A stretch of DNA of 64,000 bases from Paenibacillus sp. FSL R5-0341 (GTDB taxonomy: Bacteria; Bacillota; Bacilli; Paenibacillales; Paenibacillaceae): positions 4,898,001 through 4,962,000 of the forward strand of contig NZ_CP150241.1 of NCBI RefSeq assembly GCF_037975235.1, read 5' to 3'. Numbering within the stretch: the stretch's first letter is position 1; the number at the start of each line of letters is the position of its first letter. Positions 36,763 through 45,103 of the stretch are shown here, in pieces. The position numbers and the translations under genes were made by a program. Under the pieces are notes generated by a model, which ran no database searches, was not told the origin of the DNA, and saw only the letters and a list, made by a program, of their open reading frames with translations.

Positions 36763-37704
36763 ATGGAAAATAACCGACTATTTCGAATGTTGCTTTTGTT
36801 ATTGGAGAAAAAAAAAGCCACTGCACCAGAGCTCGCCCGTTTGTTCGAGATTTCTGTACGTACAGTGTACCGAGATATCGACAGGCTGAGCGCTGCAGGC
36901 ATTCCCATTTATACGACGACCGGCAAGCATGGCGGCATTCATCTGATGGACAACTATGTCATGGACAAGTCGCTACTGTCGGAAGAAGACCAGAACGAAA
37001 TTTTGATGGGACTCTATAGCGTCAGTGCGATTCCCCATCTTAACAGTGCCCATATGTTGCAACGGTTAACCGCTCTGTTTGATCACAAACTGGATTGGAT
37101 CGAATTTAATTTCTCACCATGGGGTAGCATTCCCCTCCAGGAGAGAGAACTTTTCAATCAGGTGAAACAGGCTATATTAACGAATCAACTAATTACGTTT
37201 CACTACATTAATTCGGATGGTGAGAAGAGCATTCCTACCGTGGAGCCACAGAAACTTATATTCAAAAACAGTACATGGTACTTCAAAGGATATATCCATG
37301 ATGATCCTGACCGGAGAGAATTCGAGACATTCAAGATGAAACGGATTACCCAGTTGACATTTCTGGCGAGAAAACACGATCACCCTGTTAATGCGGGGTC
37401 AACCTATCCTGAATCAGAGATAGCTCCTGCCCTGACCCCTCTGACACTCTCGTTTTCCAGCACCATTGCATACCGAGTACATGATTTTTTCGAACCGTCC
37501 CTCATTAAAAAAGAGCCTGATGGCAGGCTCCGTGTCTCTCTCGAACTGAATGTTGGGGAATGGCTCTACTCCTTCCTGCTGTCGTTTGGTTCCGAGCTGA
37601 CCGTCATCGAGCCTGCTCATGTTGGACAGGAATTGCTCAGGCGTCATATCAAAGCTGTTGAACATTTACAGAACGTCATGAACAAACAACCCGACAATGA
37701 ATGA
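36763..37704 (+). CDS. HTH/WYL-domain transcriptional regulator
   Basis: A 313-residue DeoR-like regulator with WYL sensor. The N-terminal HTH_11 is LLLLLEKKKATAPELARLFEISVRTVYRDIDRLSAAGIPI, the WYL domain lies at about 125-215 (ITFHYINSDGEKS; TWYFKGYIHDDPDRREFETFKMKRI), and a WCX-type C-terminal domain follows. ATG 36763 is chosen because it fits the promoter; it lacks a ribosome-binding site and seems translated from a leaderless mRNA. It is divergent from the GH1 gene, its likely target. Confidence 0.9.
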   Translation: MENNRLFRMLLLLLEKKKATAPELARLFEISVRTVYRDIDRLSAAGIPIYTTTGKHGGIHLMDNYVMDKSLLSEEDQNEILMGLYSVSAIPHLNSAHMLQRLTALFDHKLDWIEFNFSPWGSIPLQERELFNQVKQAILTNQLITFHYINSDGEKSIPTVEPQKLIFKNSTWYFKGYIHDDPDRREFETFKMKRITQLTFLARKHDHPVNAGSTYPESEIAPALTPLTLSFSSTIAYRVHDFFEPSLIKKEPDGRLRVSLELNVGEWLYSFLLSFGSELTVIEPAHVGQELLRRHIKAVEHLQNVMNKQPDNE

Positions 37705-37777
37705 TATAATATAGGCCTATACAACTTTTGAGCACAGCTGACTCTCTGTCATGCATCTGACCGAAGGAGGTTTATCC

Positions 37778-38593
37778 ATGCAAGACATTAGACGCAACAA
37801 TGTGGAACGTTTCAAAGGTTTCGGTACGTTATACGATGAGAATCGCCCAGCTGCTCCCACTGAAGTGGTGGATATTCTAACGACATATCTTGGCAGTACA
37901 CCGCGTATGGTCGCAGATGTTGGCTGTGGCACCGGTTTATCATCGTGGATCTGGCTTAATGAGGCAGAACGCATCATTGGCTTTGAACCCAGCGATGACA
38001 TGAGGTCTGTAGCGGAATCCAAGTGGGAATCTGCCGGCAAACCGGATAACCTCCGGTTCGTGTCCGGCTTGTCTCATGACCTCGGGCTCCCGGATGGTAG
38101 TGTGGATGTGTTGACCTGTTCGCAATCGTTTCACTGGATGGAGCCGCAACCCACACTGCGCGAGTTTGCACGTGTACTTCGTACAGGGTGCATATTTGCT
38201 GCCTACGACTGCGACTGGCCACCAATGCTGGACTGGCAACTGGAACAGGCCTATATGCTGCTGAATACGGAGGCAGATCATCGAGCAGCCAGTCTCGCCC
38301 CGCAAGAGAATCAGGCACACAAATGGAGCAAAGATGGGCATCTGCAGCAGATTCAGCAGTCCGGGCTATTCCGATATGTTCGGGAAATTGTGTTTCATCA
38401 CCACGAGACATTCACAGCCGATCGTTACGTCAATCTGGCCTTGAGTCAAGGCGGCTTGCAAACGGCGTTGAAGCTCGGAGCGGATGATCTATTAATAGCT
38501 GCCGACGACTTTAGAGCGCTGGCTAATCGTGTATTTGACGGAGAATCAAGAAAAGTACTATTCTCGTATCGCATGCGCCTTGGTATTGTCTGA
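37778..38593 (+). CDS. Class I SAM-dependent methyltransferase
   Basis: A 271-residue Methyltransf_11-type enzyme. The SAM-binding glycine motif is VADVGCGTGLSSW (about 47-59), the acidic motif II is IIGFEPSDDM (about 68-77), and SFHWMEP (about 117-123) is typical for the UbiE/SmtA-like group acting on small molecules. The ATG has AAGGAGG seven bases upstream. It is co-directional with the WYL gene, 73 bp away. The acceptor is unknown. Confidence 0.9.
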   Translation: MQDIRRNNVERFKGFGTLYDENRPAAPTEVVDILTTYLGSTPRMVADVGCGTGLSSWIWLNEAERIIGFEPSDDMRSVAESKWESAGKPDNLRFVSGLSHDLGLPDGSVDVLTCSQSFHWMEPQPTLREFARVLRTGCIFAAYDCDWPPMLDWQLEQAYMLLNTEADHRAASLAPQENQAHKWSKDGHLQQIQQSGLFRYVREIVFHHHETFTADRYVNLALSQGGLQTALKLGADDLLIAADDFRALANRVFDGESRKVLFSYRMRLGIV

Positions 38594-38636
38594 AAGTAGT
38601 ACGTTGCTTGCACCTTTTGTACATACCAAATGAAAT

Positions 38637-38685
38637 AAGGAGGTCCTACACGTCATAAACTTGACCTGTAGGACCTCCTTTTTAT
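38637..38685 (+). terminator. Intrinsic terminator of the methyltransferase gene
   Basis: Perfect 14-bp arms (AAGGAGGTCCTACA at 38637-38650 and its complement at 38667-38680) with a 16-base loop, followed by TTTTTA. Confidence 0.88.
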
Positions 38686-38758
38686 AGCGTTATTCTGCTC
38701 TAGCAAATCGTGAGACTCTTTGCGTTCGAGATTTAATTATATGCTTTTGTCTACATCA

Positions 38759-39553
38759 TCATGAGGAGAACAAGTCACTTAATTGGCCTTCCTGTACATT
38801 CAATGCCAGTACCAATTTTGTTGGGTCCTGCCTTGAATAAATGACGTTAATGATATGACCTTGCTGCACCTGAGACAGCGCCGACGACAAAATCTCTTTT
38901 TGCGTCGTCACATTGAAGGTTTCACCGTTCGTTTTCGTTATGCTGAGTTTGAGCTGAAGCTTGATCTTGTTACTGCCTCCACTCCCAAGTGGGGTGACAT
39001 CGAGAATCTTGGCCATCGCTTTTTCACCTGTTCTCGCAATATCCATCATTTCAGGCGATACCCCCTGCTGTACCATCTTCTCATCCAGTAATTGCTGCAT
39101 ATCTTCTTGCGACAACCGCCCTTTCAGATCAAGTCCTACCTTGCGCTCATCCTTTACAGAAACGACTAACGGAATGAAACTACCCGGTTGGAACTGTGCC
39201 AGGGAGGTCAATGGAATGACTGTTTTCATCTCCGTATCGTATTTTTCACGCCCCTTACGCGACACCGTCAGACCCAACCGGACCTCAGGCTGTTCATTAA
39301 TATACGTACCTGTCTGTTGTATAGTTTTAATGACCCCAACTGCTGGTAAACCTGTCTTCACTCGACTTACGCCAAATATATTGCTCAAAATCGCAGGAAC
39401 AAAGATCAGCGCGAACCCGGCAAAAATCGCCGGAGTATACCACCATGCCTGCATAATCATAAACGGATCATCCCACAGCCGCTGTGCCAAAAATGGAGAG
39501 AATCCCACTCCGAACACCGTTAATACGCCAATCAATCTCAGGAAACCTACCAT
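38759..39553 (-). CDS. Membrane protein with repeated beta-domain, unknown
   Basis: A 264-residue protein with two N-terminal hydrophobic helices (about 5-24 and 38-60). Two beta-rich domains follow, about 70-155 (VGVIKTIQQTGTYINEQPEVRLGLTV) and 175-262 (AKILDVTPLGSG...LQLKLSITKTNGETF). Both halves follow the same plan, and that plan reappears in the neighbouring gene at 39653-40069. The stretch QLLDEKMVQQGVSPEMMD between them looks like a helical linker. ATG 39553 follows GAGGGTGG; a GTG lies three codons earlier. Function unknown. Confidence 0.7.
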   Translation of the reverse strand: MVGFLRLIGVLTVFGVGFSPFLAQRLWDDPFMIMQAWWYTPAIFAGFALIFVPAILSNIFGVSRVKTGLPAVGVIKTIQQTGTYINEQPEVRLGLTVSRKGREKYDTEMKTVIPLTSLAQFQPGSFIPLVVSVKDERKVGLDLKGRLSQEDMQQLLDEKMVQQGVSPEMMDIARTGEKAMAKILDVTPLGSGGSNKIKLQLKLSITKTNGETFNVTTQKEILSSALSQVQQGHIINVIYSRQDPTKLVLALNVQEGQLSDLFSS

Positions 39554-39652
39554 ATGATCCACCCTCTCTTAATCCTTCTTTTAACATCTCTTTTTATCGT
39601 TGTTATACGCATTATATAAATAGAATATCACTGTCTTATAACCAAATACCTT

Positions 39653-40069
39653 CTAGATAGACAATAGCCCCATGTAAATCAGCTCAGACGGATTTGCTGG
39701 ATTCTGGCCCAATCCCACCCGATCGCCTACTCGTGGAATCTGCATCTTCGATACCAGTGTCTCCAATGTACGCTGATACTGGTTACCGTTTGTCTCCGTC
39801 ACATCCAATACAAGCACAACAATCGGATCAAAGTTGATCAGTTTCCCCGTATCGGTGATTGTCACCACCGTAGCTGTTGCAGTTAATGGAAGCGAACCAC
39901 TCGCCGCCAATTGTGCCTGCTTTGCCGAATCCAGACTCTGATTGATGGCCTCCCGATGTTCCTTCGATACAAAGCCTTTCATCATCATGCCAGTGAGTCC
40001 TTTATTCATCAGTTTATCCGCTTTAGCAATCGCATCTTCCTGCTTGTTCTTTTTACCGAACCATCCCAT
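39653..40069 (-). CDS. Hypothetical protein sharing a domain with its neighbour
   Basis: A 138-residue protein without clear membrane segments. The first 55 residues are basic and helical (MGWFGKKNKQEDAIAKAD; HREAINQSLDSAKQAQL). The remainder, TATATVVTITDTGKLINFDPIVVLVLDVTETNGNQY..., has the same layout as the C-terminal domain of the protein at 38759-39553 (a T/A-K-I/V start, a TNG turn, then P/D-P-x-x-L/I). ATG 40069 has GAGGTG upstream. The two genes lie 99 bp apart and may form an operon. Confidence 0.68.
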   Translation of the reverse strand: MGWFGKKNKQEDAIAKADKLMNKGLTGMMMKGFVSKEHREAINQSLDSAKQAQLAASGSLPLTATATVVTITDTGKLINFDPIVVLVLDVTETNGNQYQRTLETLVSKMQIPRVGDRVGLGQNPANPSELIYMGLLSI

Positions 40070-40107
40070 ATTAAGCACCTCATTTGTTTTATTTTATTTT
40101 TAGAAGT

Positions 40108-40275
40108 TGTTCAAAAAGTCCACTTTTGATTACGAATCATGCCTAGCGGCATCATCAGCATCGAATATGAAATTCAGCCGAAATGTCCGTTGCTCACGTA
40201 GGTCTCCTACGCTCCGCTACTCCATTTCTAGCTTCATTCCATCTTCTCGGTACTGAAAACCAGACTTTTTGAACA
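40108..40275. repeat. 168-bp element with perfect 13-bp terminal inverted repeats
   Basis: The ends are TGTTCAAAAAGTC (40108-40120) and GACTTTTTGAACA (40263-40275), exact complements. Inside is a CGTAGG/CCTACG hairpin near 40196-40210 and no reading frame of useful length. It resembles a MITE-like intergenic element. The remainder of this gene-free stretch (40276-40527) shows only AT-rich sequence with no feature I can name. Confidence 0.75.
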
Positions 40276-40527
40276 CGTATTTATAGTTAAATTATAAACA
40301 CCGCGGCTTGTCCTTGAATACCCTTCTGGCGGCATACAAAAAAAACGAAAAATCCCGCAATTGAATTACGGAATAATCGTTTCTTTGGTAAGGATTGAAG
40401 CAAATTTGGCAAAAAAGATCTGCTAATCCGATCTTCATTTCAAGATTGCTAGCCATATTTTGTGGAAAGTAGGTTGGTATTGCACGTAATTAAGCCATAA
40501 TCAGGCTTTTCCAAGCCGATTCTCGCT

Positions 40528-41808
40528 CTATTTTTTGCGTAACAGGTATACCAGCTTCCGATAATACATCGCCGCTTCCTTGTATTTCCGCTGATCCTCA
40601 GACACTACAGCCATTCCCTCATATAAAGGTTCAAGCCGCATGACATGCTGCGCAGATTCAAAATAAGGCAGACACGCAAGTGCCCGCTCCATGAAAACCT
40701 CGCGATCTCCATGTGCAAGAGCCAGATGGCTCTGGTAGAAGGTTGCGCTCATCTGCTGGTCCTGTGTTGTTGCACATTTCAAAAGTTGATCTACACTCTG
40801 CGCAAGCACGCCCCAGTTCTTCCGCGTCAGAGCCACTTCACATCGATACACACCGATGAGCGGCTGCATGGCCTGCTGTGTTTCTTCCGGTTCCTGCTGC
40901 AATAGCGACTCGAATCGTTCAATCTCTGCCTGTGCCTGATCCAGTTCACCTGTCATTGTCAGCATGACAATCCGATTGTTCGCAATTGCCGTCACCAAAT
41001 CTCCCTGGTTGCCGGCATACACAAGGTTTGCCTCCGCCATGGTTAATGCCGAGAGTGCCTCCTGAACCAGCCCCATTGCGAAACAATAGCCACTATATGC
41101 CACATATAACCCGGACAACCGGTGGAACATCCGCTGATCATAGACATGACGCATCGTAAGCTCAAATACCTGTTTTGCCTCTTCATACTGTTTGACCTGA
41201 ATGTAGGCTTCCATCTTGATATTTTGCACAGACAGCCAGAATTCACTGCCAGGAAGCGCCAGCTCACTGAGCCTGGTTGCATGAGTTAATACATCCACAA
41301 AGGCCATTTTGGAGCGATAATATTGTATTTTATAGAACAAAAGTGCTTTGGCTAACGGACGCGGCAGATCAATATCATCCGGACGACCGTACTTCTCCAG
41401 GTAAAAATTAAGATAGGACGTATGTATATACTCATGAGCCGTTGCATCGTTTAATTGCTGATAATAGACCGCCTTCATCAAGGCCGTTGTCAGCTCGACG
41501 GTCAGTGTGTCATCCCGATCTGCCAATGCATGCACCGCATCTTCGGATATCGCCGACGCTGGAACAGACATTTGTTCGAAAACAACCTCTGCCCGTTCGA
41601 GTGTTTCCTCGTCCTGAGCCGCAGCTTTTAGAATATAGGAAGGGGATACCCCAAGACGCCCGGCGATGGCTTCTGCCAAGTCCTCAGGTAGAGGATAACG
41701 ATCAGCCAGGATATTGGCAAAGTGGGCCTGCGTGACCAGACCTTCCACAAGGTCTTTACGAGAGATCTGTTTTCTTTTGCTAAGCAGTTCAATGCGTTCT
41801 TTCAGCAT
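40528..41808 (-). CDS. XRE-type HTH protein with TPR repeats
   Basis: A 426-residue protein. The N-terminal helix-turn-helix (about 1-62, SRKDLVEGLVTQAHFANILADRYPLPEDLAEAIAGRLGVSP) is Cro/CI-like. The remaining 350 residues are all-helical with TPR-like repeats (WLSVQNIKMEAYIQVKQYEEAKQVFEL; YEGMAVVSEDQRKYKEAAMYYRKLV). The architecture recalls the RNPP group (PlcR, Rgg, NprR), whose TPR part binds a secreted peptide, but no propeptide gene is evident next to it. It is divergent from fabV by 204 bp. Confidence 0.8.
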   Translation of the reverse strand: MLKERIELLSKRKQISRKDLVEGLVTQAHFANILADRYPLPEDLAEAIAGRLGVSPSYILKAAAQDEETLERAEVVFEQMSVPASAISEDAVHALADRDDTLTVELTTALMKAVYYQQLNDATAHEYIHTSYLNFYLEKYGRPDDIDLPRPLAKALLFYKIQYYRSKMAFVDVLTHATRLSELALPGSEFWLSVQNIKMEAYIQVKQYEEAKQVFELTMRHVYDQRMFHRLSGLYVAYSGYCFAMGLVQEALSALTMAEANLVYAGNQGDLVTAIANNRIVMLTMTGELDQAQAEIERFESLLQQEPEETQQAMQPLIGVYRCEVALTRKNWGVLAQSVDQLLKCATTQDQQMSATFYQSHLALAHGDREVFMERALACLPYFESAQHVMRLEPLYEGMAVVSEDQRKYKEAAMYYRKLVYLLRKK

Positions 41809-41905
41809 GGTTTCCCTGTCCTTTCTATCCTAACGAGCGAGTGAATTTCTATTCACATCATCGCAAAATTAGAGATATAACGCTACCCTTCGGGTGAAAT
41901 CAAAC

Positions 41906-41942
41906 GAAACGGTTTCCGTTTCCGAGGTAATTGTTTTACAAT
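41906..41942 (+). promoter_or_regulatory. Palindrome over candidate fabV promoter
   Basis: GAAACGG-TTT-CCGTTTC at 41906-41922 is a perfect 7-bp inverted repeat. A -10-like TACAAT lies at 41937-41942, placing the palindrome over the -35 position. A regulator bound there could block transcription of fabV. No matching second site is seen. Confidence 0.5.
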
Positions 41943-42012
41943 AAGGAGGTATGTGTAAGAGCATTTTATCGAAATGCTGAAACATGAGCTGAATATGAAA
42001 GGATGCAAATAA

Positions 42013-43206
42013 ATGATTATTAAACCAAGAACACGTGGTTTTATTTGTACTACTTCCCATCCTGTAGGTTGCGCTGCGCAAGTGCAGGAACAGATTGATT
42101 ATGTGAAATCCCAGCCACAGCTGAAAGGACCTCGTAATGTGCTCGTCATCGGTGCTTCCACCGGTTACGGACTGGCATCACGCGTTGTCTCTGCTTTTGG
42201 GGCGGGAGCGAATACGGTCGGCATTTATCGCCCAAGCAGCTCCACAGAGAAACGTACAGCGTCAGCAGGCTGGTACAACTCCGCCGCATTTGAAAAAGCC
42301 GCTGAGGAAGCAGGCCTGAAATCGTACAGCATCACAGGCGATGCATTCGCAAACGAAACAAGAGACAAAGCCGTTGAACTCATTCGCAGTGAACTCGGTC
42401 AAGTGGATCTGGTCGTATACAGCGTAGCTTCGGCACGTCGTACCGATCCAAACACGGGTGAAGTATTCAACTCTGTGCTGAAACCTATCGGACAATCCTA
42501 CACGAACAAAACAGTAAACTTCCACACAGGCGAAATCAGCTCCGTTACACTGGAGCCAGCAAACGAAGAGGAAATTCGTCAGACGGTATCCGTTATGGGC
42601 GGAGACGATTGGGAACTGTGGATGGATGCCCTTCAACAAGGCGGCGTGCTTGCTGACGATGCAACAACGATCGCTTTCTCCTACATCGGTCCTGAGCTTA
42701 CCCATGCCATTTATCGTGATGGTTCCATCGGTCAAGCCAAGAATCATCTGGAAGCGACTGCACACAAGCTGAATGATCGTCTAAGTGCAAAAGGTGGACG
42801 TGCGTACTTAACTGTAGCCAAGGCGCTAGTGACTCAATCCAGTTCTGCGATTCCAGTTGTGCCGCTGTACATCTCAGCATTGTACAAAGTCATGAAAGAA
42901 AAAGGCTTGCATGAAGGCTGCATCGAGCAATTGCAACGTCTGTTCGCTGATCGCTTGTATGCAGGAGGAGAAGTTCCAACCGATTCAGCAGGTCGCATTC
43001 GCATTGACGATTGGGAGATGAGAGCTGACGTTCAGGAAGAAGTGGCGAAGCTCTGGAATGAGTTGACCACAGAGAACATCTACGATCTGTCCGATCTGGA
43101 AGGTTACCGTCGCGAATTCTTCCAGCTGTTTGGTTTTGAAACCGATGGTGTGGATTATGAAGCAGATGTTGATCCAAACGTTGAAATGCCTCATCTGGTG
43201 AACTAA
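42013..43206 (+). CDS. fabV: FabV/TER-type trans-2-enoyl reductase
   Basis: A 397-residue NADH-dependent enoyl reductase of the FabV/TER family. It should reduce the double bond of trans-2-enoyl-ACP (or -CoA), the last step of fatty-acid elongation. Signatures are FICTTSHPVGC (9-19), the dinucleotide loop VIGASTGYGLASR (about 45-57), VVYSVASARRTDP (about 136-148) and the active-site Y-x8-K in YRDGSIGQAK (about 235-244). The length matches the family. FabV enzymes are usually insensitive to triclosan. AAAGGATG precedes the ATG. It is monocistronic and divergent from the XRE/TPR gene. Confidence 0.95.
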   Translation: MIIKPRTRGFICTTSHPVGCAAQVQEQIDYVKSQPQLKGPRNVLVIGASTGYGLASRVVSAFGAGANTVGIYRPSSSTEKRTASAGWYNSAAFEKAAEEAGLKSYSITGDAFANETRDKAVELIRSELGQVDLVVYSVASARRTDPNTGEVFNSVLKPIGQSYTNKTVNFHTGEISSVTLEPANEEEIRQTVSVMGGDDWELWMDALQQGGVLADDATTIAFSYIGPELTHAIYRDGSIGQAKNHLEATAHKLNDRLSAKGGRAYLTVAKALVTQSSSAIPVVPLYISALYKVMKEKGLHEGCIEQLQRLFADRLYAGGEVPTDSAGRIRIDDWEMRADVQEEVAKLWNELTTENIYDLSDLEGYRREFFQLFGFETDGVDYEADVDPNVEMPHLVN

Positions 43207-43292
43207 AGAAGTTTTTGCGTGGACGTGAGCATAGGTTTACGTTAGAACTAGCTGCGGATGTCATGCTAAAGATATGATTTTATAATCAAAAC

Positions 43293-43321
43293 AGGAGGGG
43301 CCCTCTGGCTCCCCCTTTTTT
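43293..43321 (+). terminator. Intrinsic terminator of fabV
   Basis: AGGAGGGGCC pairs with GGCTCCCCCT with two mismatches and a CTCT loop, followed by TTTTTT. It lies 86 bp past the stop. Confidence 0.65.
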
Positions 43322-43386
43322 GTCCTTTTCATATCCGTTCATCAATTCCAATTTTGTATCCATACACTGCTTCGTATATCCCCTAA

Positions 43387-44634
43387 TCAAATCGATTTAA
43401 GCAGCTTTTTCAGCTCTTTCGGTATCGTCTTCTCGATAGTAATGGAACGCGCTCCATGCATGGACGCAAAGAATTGAAGCCCTTCCCGAAAATCCGTGAT
43501 CCATTCCTCCAGAGGTGGAGCAGTCTCTTCCATCGATAACAAACGAACAGTAAGCACTCCCGTTTTGCGATCAAGTCGCGGGTCCATACGTCCGATCAAC
43601 CGATCACCGTGAAGAATCGGCATAGCATAATAACCGTAGGTTCTTTTCACCTCTGGCGTATATATCTCCCATTTATAATGAAAATCGAATAAATCGACAA
43701 TACGTTCTCTTCTCCATAACAGGTTATCCAGCGGCGGCAGGAAACGTACCGGACCAGACGGATCATAGTCGGCCCTGGCTGTCTCCAAATTCAACAGCAT
43801 TTCTTCATCTTCTGTACGAATATAATATGGCGTGGCTACGTCCTCCACCTTAAGTGGGATCATTCGCCCATCTGACACACGGGCGGCAATATGGGCGCGT
43901 CGTTCAGCCGCTGTAGATTTTAACCAACCCAGACGGGGATCACGGGCATCCACCACTCTATAGGCATCTATGTATTTATCCATAAGCGCTTGATGCTGAT
44001 TAAGCATAACCTGTTCTTCTCTTGAGGTTGACTCCTCCCTACGTAAATCCGGTTCGGTAATCTGAAAATATCGTTCATTCCCTTGCCTTGCCACTACCCG
44101 AATAGCCGCTGTATCCAACAAAAGATTTAGTGCCAGGCTTGTGTCCTTCGTCTTAGGTGTATCCGGGTGGTCCCAATACCCACTGACCCGCTCAACTGCA
44201 CGAAATGCTTTGGAGGGCAAAGGTCCTTCCTCAGCAAGACGTTTCATAACATGCTCCACGGTACCTTCCAAACCTTGCAGGGATGGTGCGAGACGTTCTC
44301 TCATTCTGGCACGCACAGGTTCAAAGAGGGCATAGTCTTCGATTGGAATCACACATGCCGCATTGGCAAAATACTCAAATACCTTGTGATTACTTAGCAA
44401 TGTATGTAAATACGCGGGGCTATATCCCGGATCACGGGCACCCAGCACCAAATGCTGATTTCCGGCTACCGCAGATACCGGATCAATCTGCACGCAACCG
44501 AGACTGCGAATTAGCTCCATGACCTGATCCGGCCCGGAGTGCCCCGCTTCCGCTGGCCAACGTGCCAGTAAACCTTGCGTGTGCAGCAAAAGACGTCGAA
44601 CAGCTACTTTACTTATACGTAGAGGTGTTGTCAT
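43387..44634 (-). CDS. YcaQ-family winged-helix DNA glycosylase-like protein
   Basis: A 415-residue protein of the YcaQ/HTH_42 family. The family motif with paired Gln and Asp is visible as LGCVQIDPVSAVAGNQHLVLGARDPGYS (about 45-72). In characterised relatives (E. coli YcaQ, Streptomyces AlkX/AZL) the Q-x-D and neighbouring residues excise alkylated or cross-linked purines. Arrays of winged helices make up the middle, and a beta domain (GRMDPRLDRKTGVLTV) closes it. Activity on cross-links is inferred from the family. Not linked to the ogt/AlkD pair 14 kb away. Confidence 0.85.
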   Translation of the reverse strand: MTTPLRISKVAVRRLLLHTQGLLARWPAEAGHSGPDQVMELIRSLGCVQIDPVSAVAGNQHLVLGARDPGYSPAYLHTLLSNHKVFEYFANAACVIPIEDYALFEPVRARMRERLAPSLQGLEGTVEHVMKRLAEEGPLPSKAFRAVERVSGYWDHPDTPKTKDTSLALNLLLDTAAIRVVARQGNERYFQITEPDLRREESTSREEQVMLNQHQALMDKYIDAYRVVDARDPRLGWLKSTAAERRAHIAARVSDGRMIPLKVEDVATPYYIRTEDEEMLLNLETARADYDPSGPVRFLPPLDNLLWRRERIVDLFDFHYKWEIYTPEVKRTYGYYAMPILHGDRLIGRMDPRLDRKTGVLTVRLLSMEETAPPLEEWITDFREGLQFFASMHGARSITIEKTIPKELKKLLKSI

Positions 44635-44712
44635 CGAAATGGCTCGTCCCTTCTAACTTAAATTCATGATCAACCAGAAGCTTCCCCAATCAAAAGAAGG
44701 TTTATAGGAACA

Positions 44713-44940
44713 TTATGCACTTTTTCGCACACATTGGACAAAATAAAAAGAAGCACCACCATCCTGGATGATCTGCTTCTTGTGTTTGACCTTTTGCAAT
44801 TTTTCCTGCTTCGTAGGCATGAGGCGTACATGCTGGGATAACGCACCATAATCTCCGTTGACTCTCCGGCTCTGTTCCGAGCACCATTGACCTGACCGCT
44901 CTGCTTTGCGTAATGCTTTTTGTGTTTGTGTACGTGCCAT
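44713..44940 (-). CDS. Small conserved basic protein, 75 residues
   Basis: A short, Lys/Arg-rich protein beginning MARTQTQKALRKAERSGQW and continuing with KQEKLQKVKHKKQI. Three overlapping frames are open here; this one is preferred because its sequence looks like a small basic protein conserved in Bacillales and because AAGGAG lies upstream of its ATG, though at a long 13 bases. The final residues after KHKKQIIQDGGASFYF are less certain. Possible nucleic-acid binding from charge alone; function unknown. Confidence 0.6.
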   Translation of the reverse strand: MARTQTQKALRKAERSGQWCSEQSRRVNGDYGALSQHVRLMPTKQEKLQKVKHKKQIIQDGGASFYFVQCVRKSA

Positions 44941-45056
44941 AATGGATCACACACTCCTTTGTTGATATACATTCAATATATCATGTGCAGCTAAGCAAGT
45001 GAAGGTGAAGCATTTTTTGTTGAAGCGGATAAATTAGTACTACTGTTCTTGAAATC

Positions 45057-45088
45057 AAAAAAGGCCGCTATTATTAGCGTCCTTTTTT
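45057..45088 (-). terminator. Intrinsic terminator of the flavin oxidoreductase gene
   Basis: AAAAAAGG-ACGCTA pairs with TAGCGGCCTTTTTT on the minus strand around a short loop, with one mismatch; the T-run is part of the stem. It lies 15 bp past the stop. Confidence 0.78.
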
Positions 45089-45103
45089 GATCTTTCATCT
45101 TCT

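Noticed and set aside
44670-44972. Two alternative minus-strand frames of 100 and 82 codons
   Set aside because: They overlap the 75-codon frame, which has the more protein-like basic sequence and the better upstream site.
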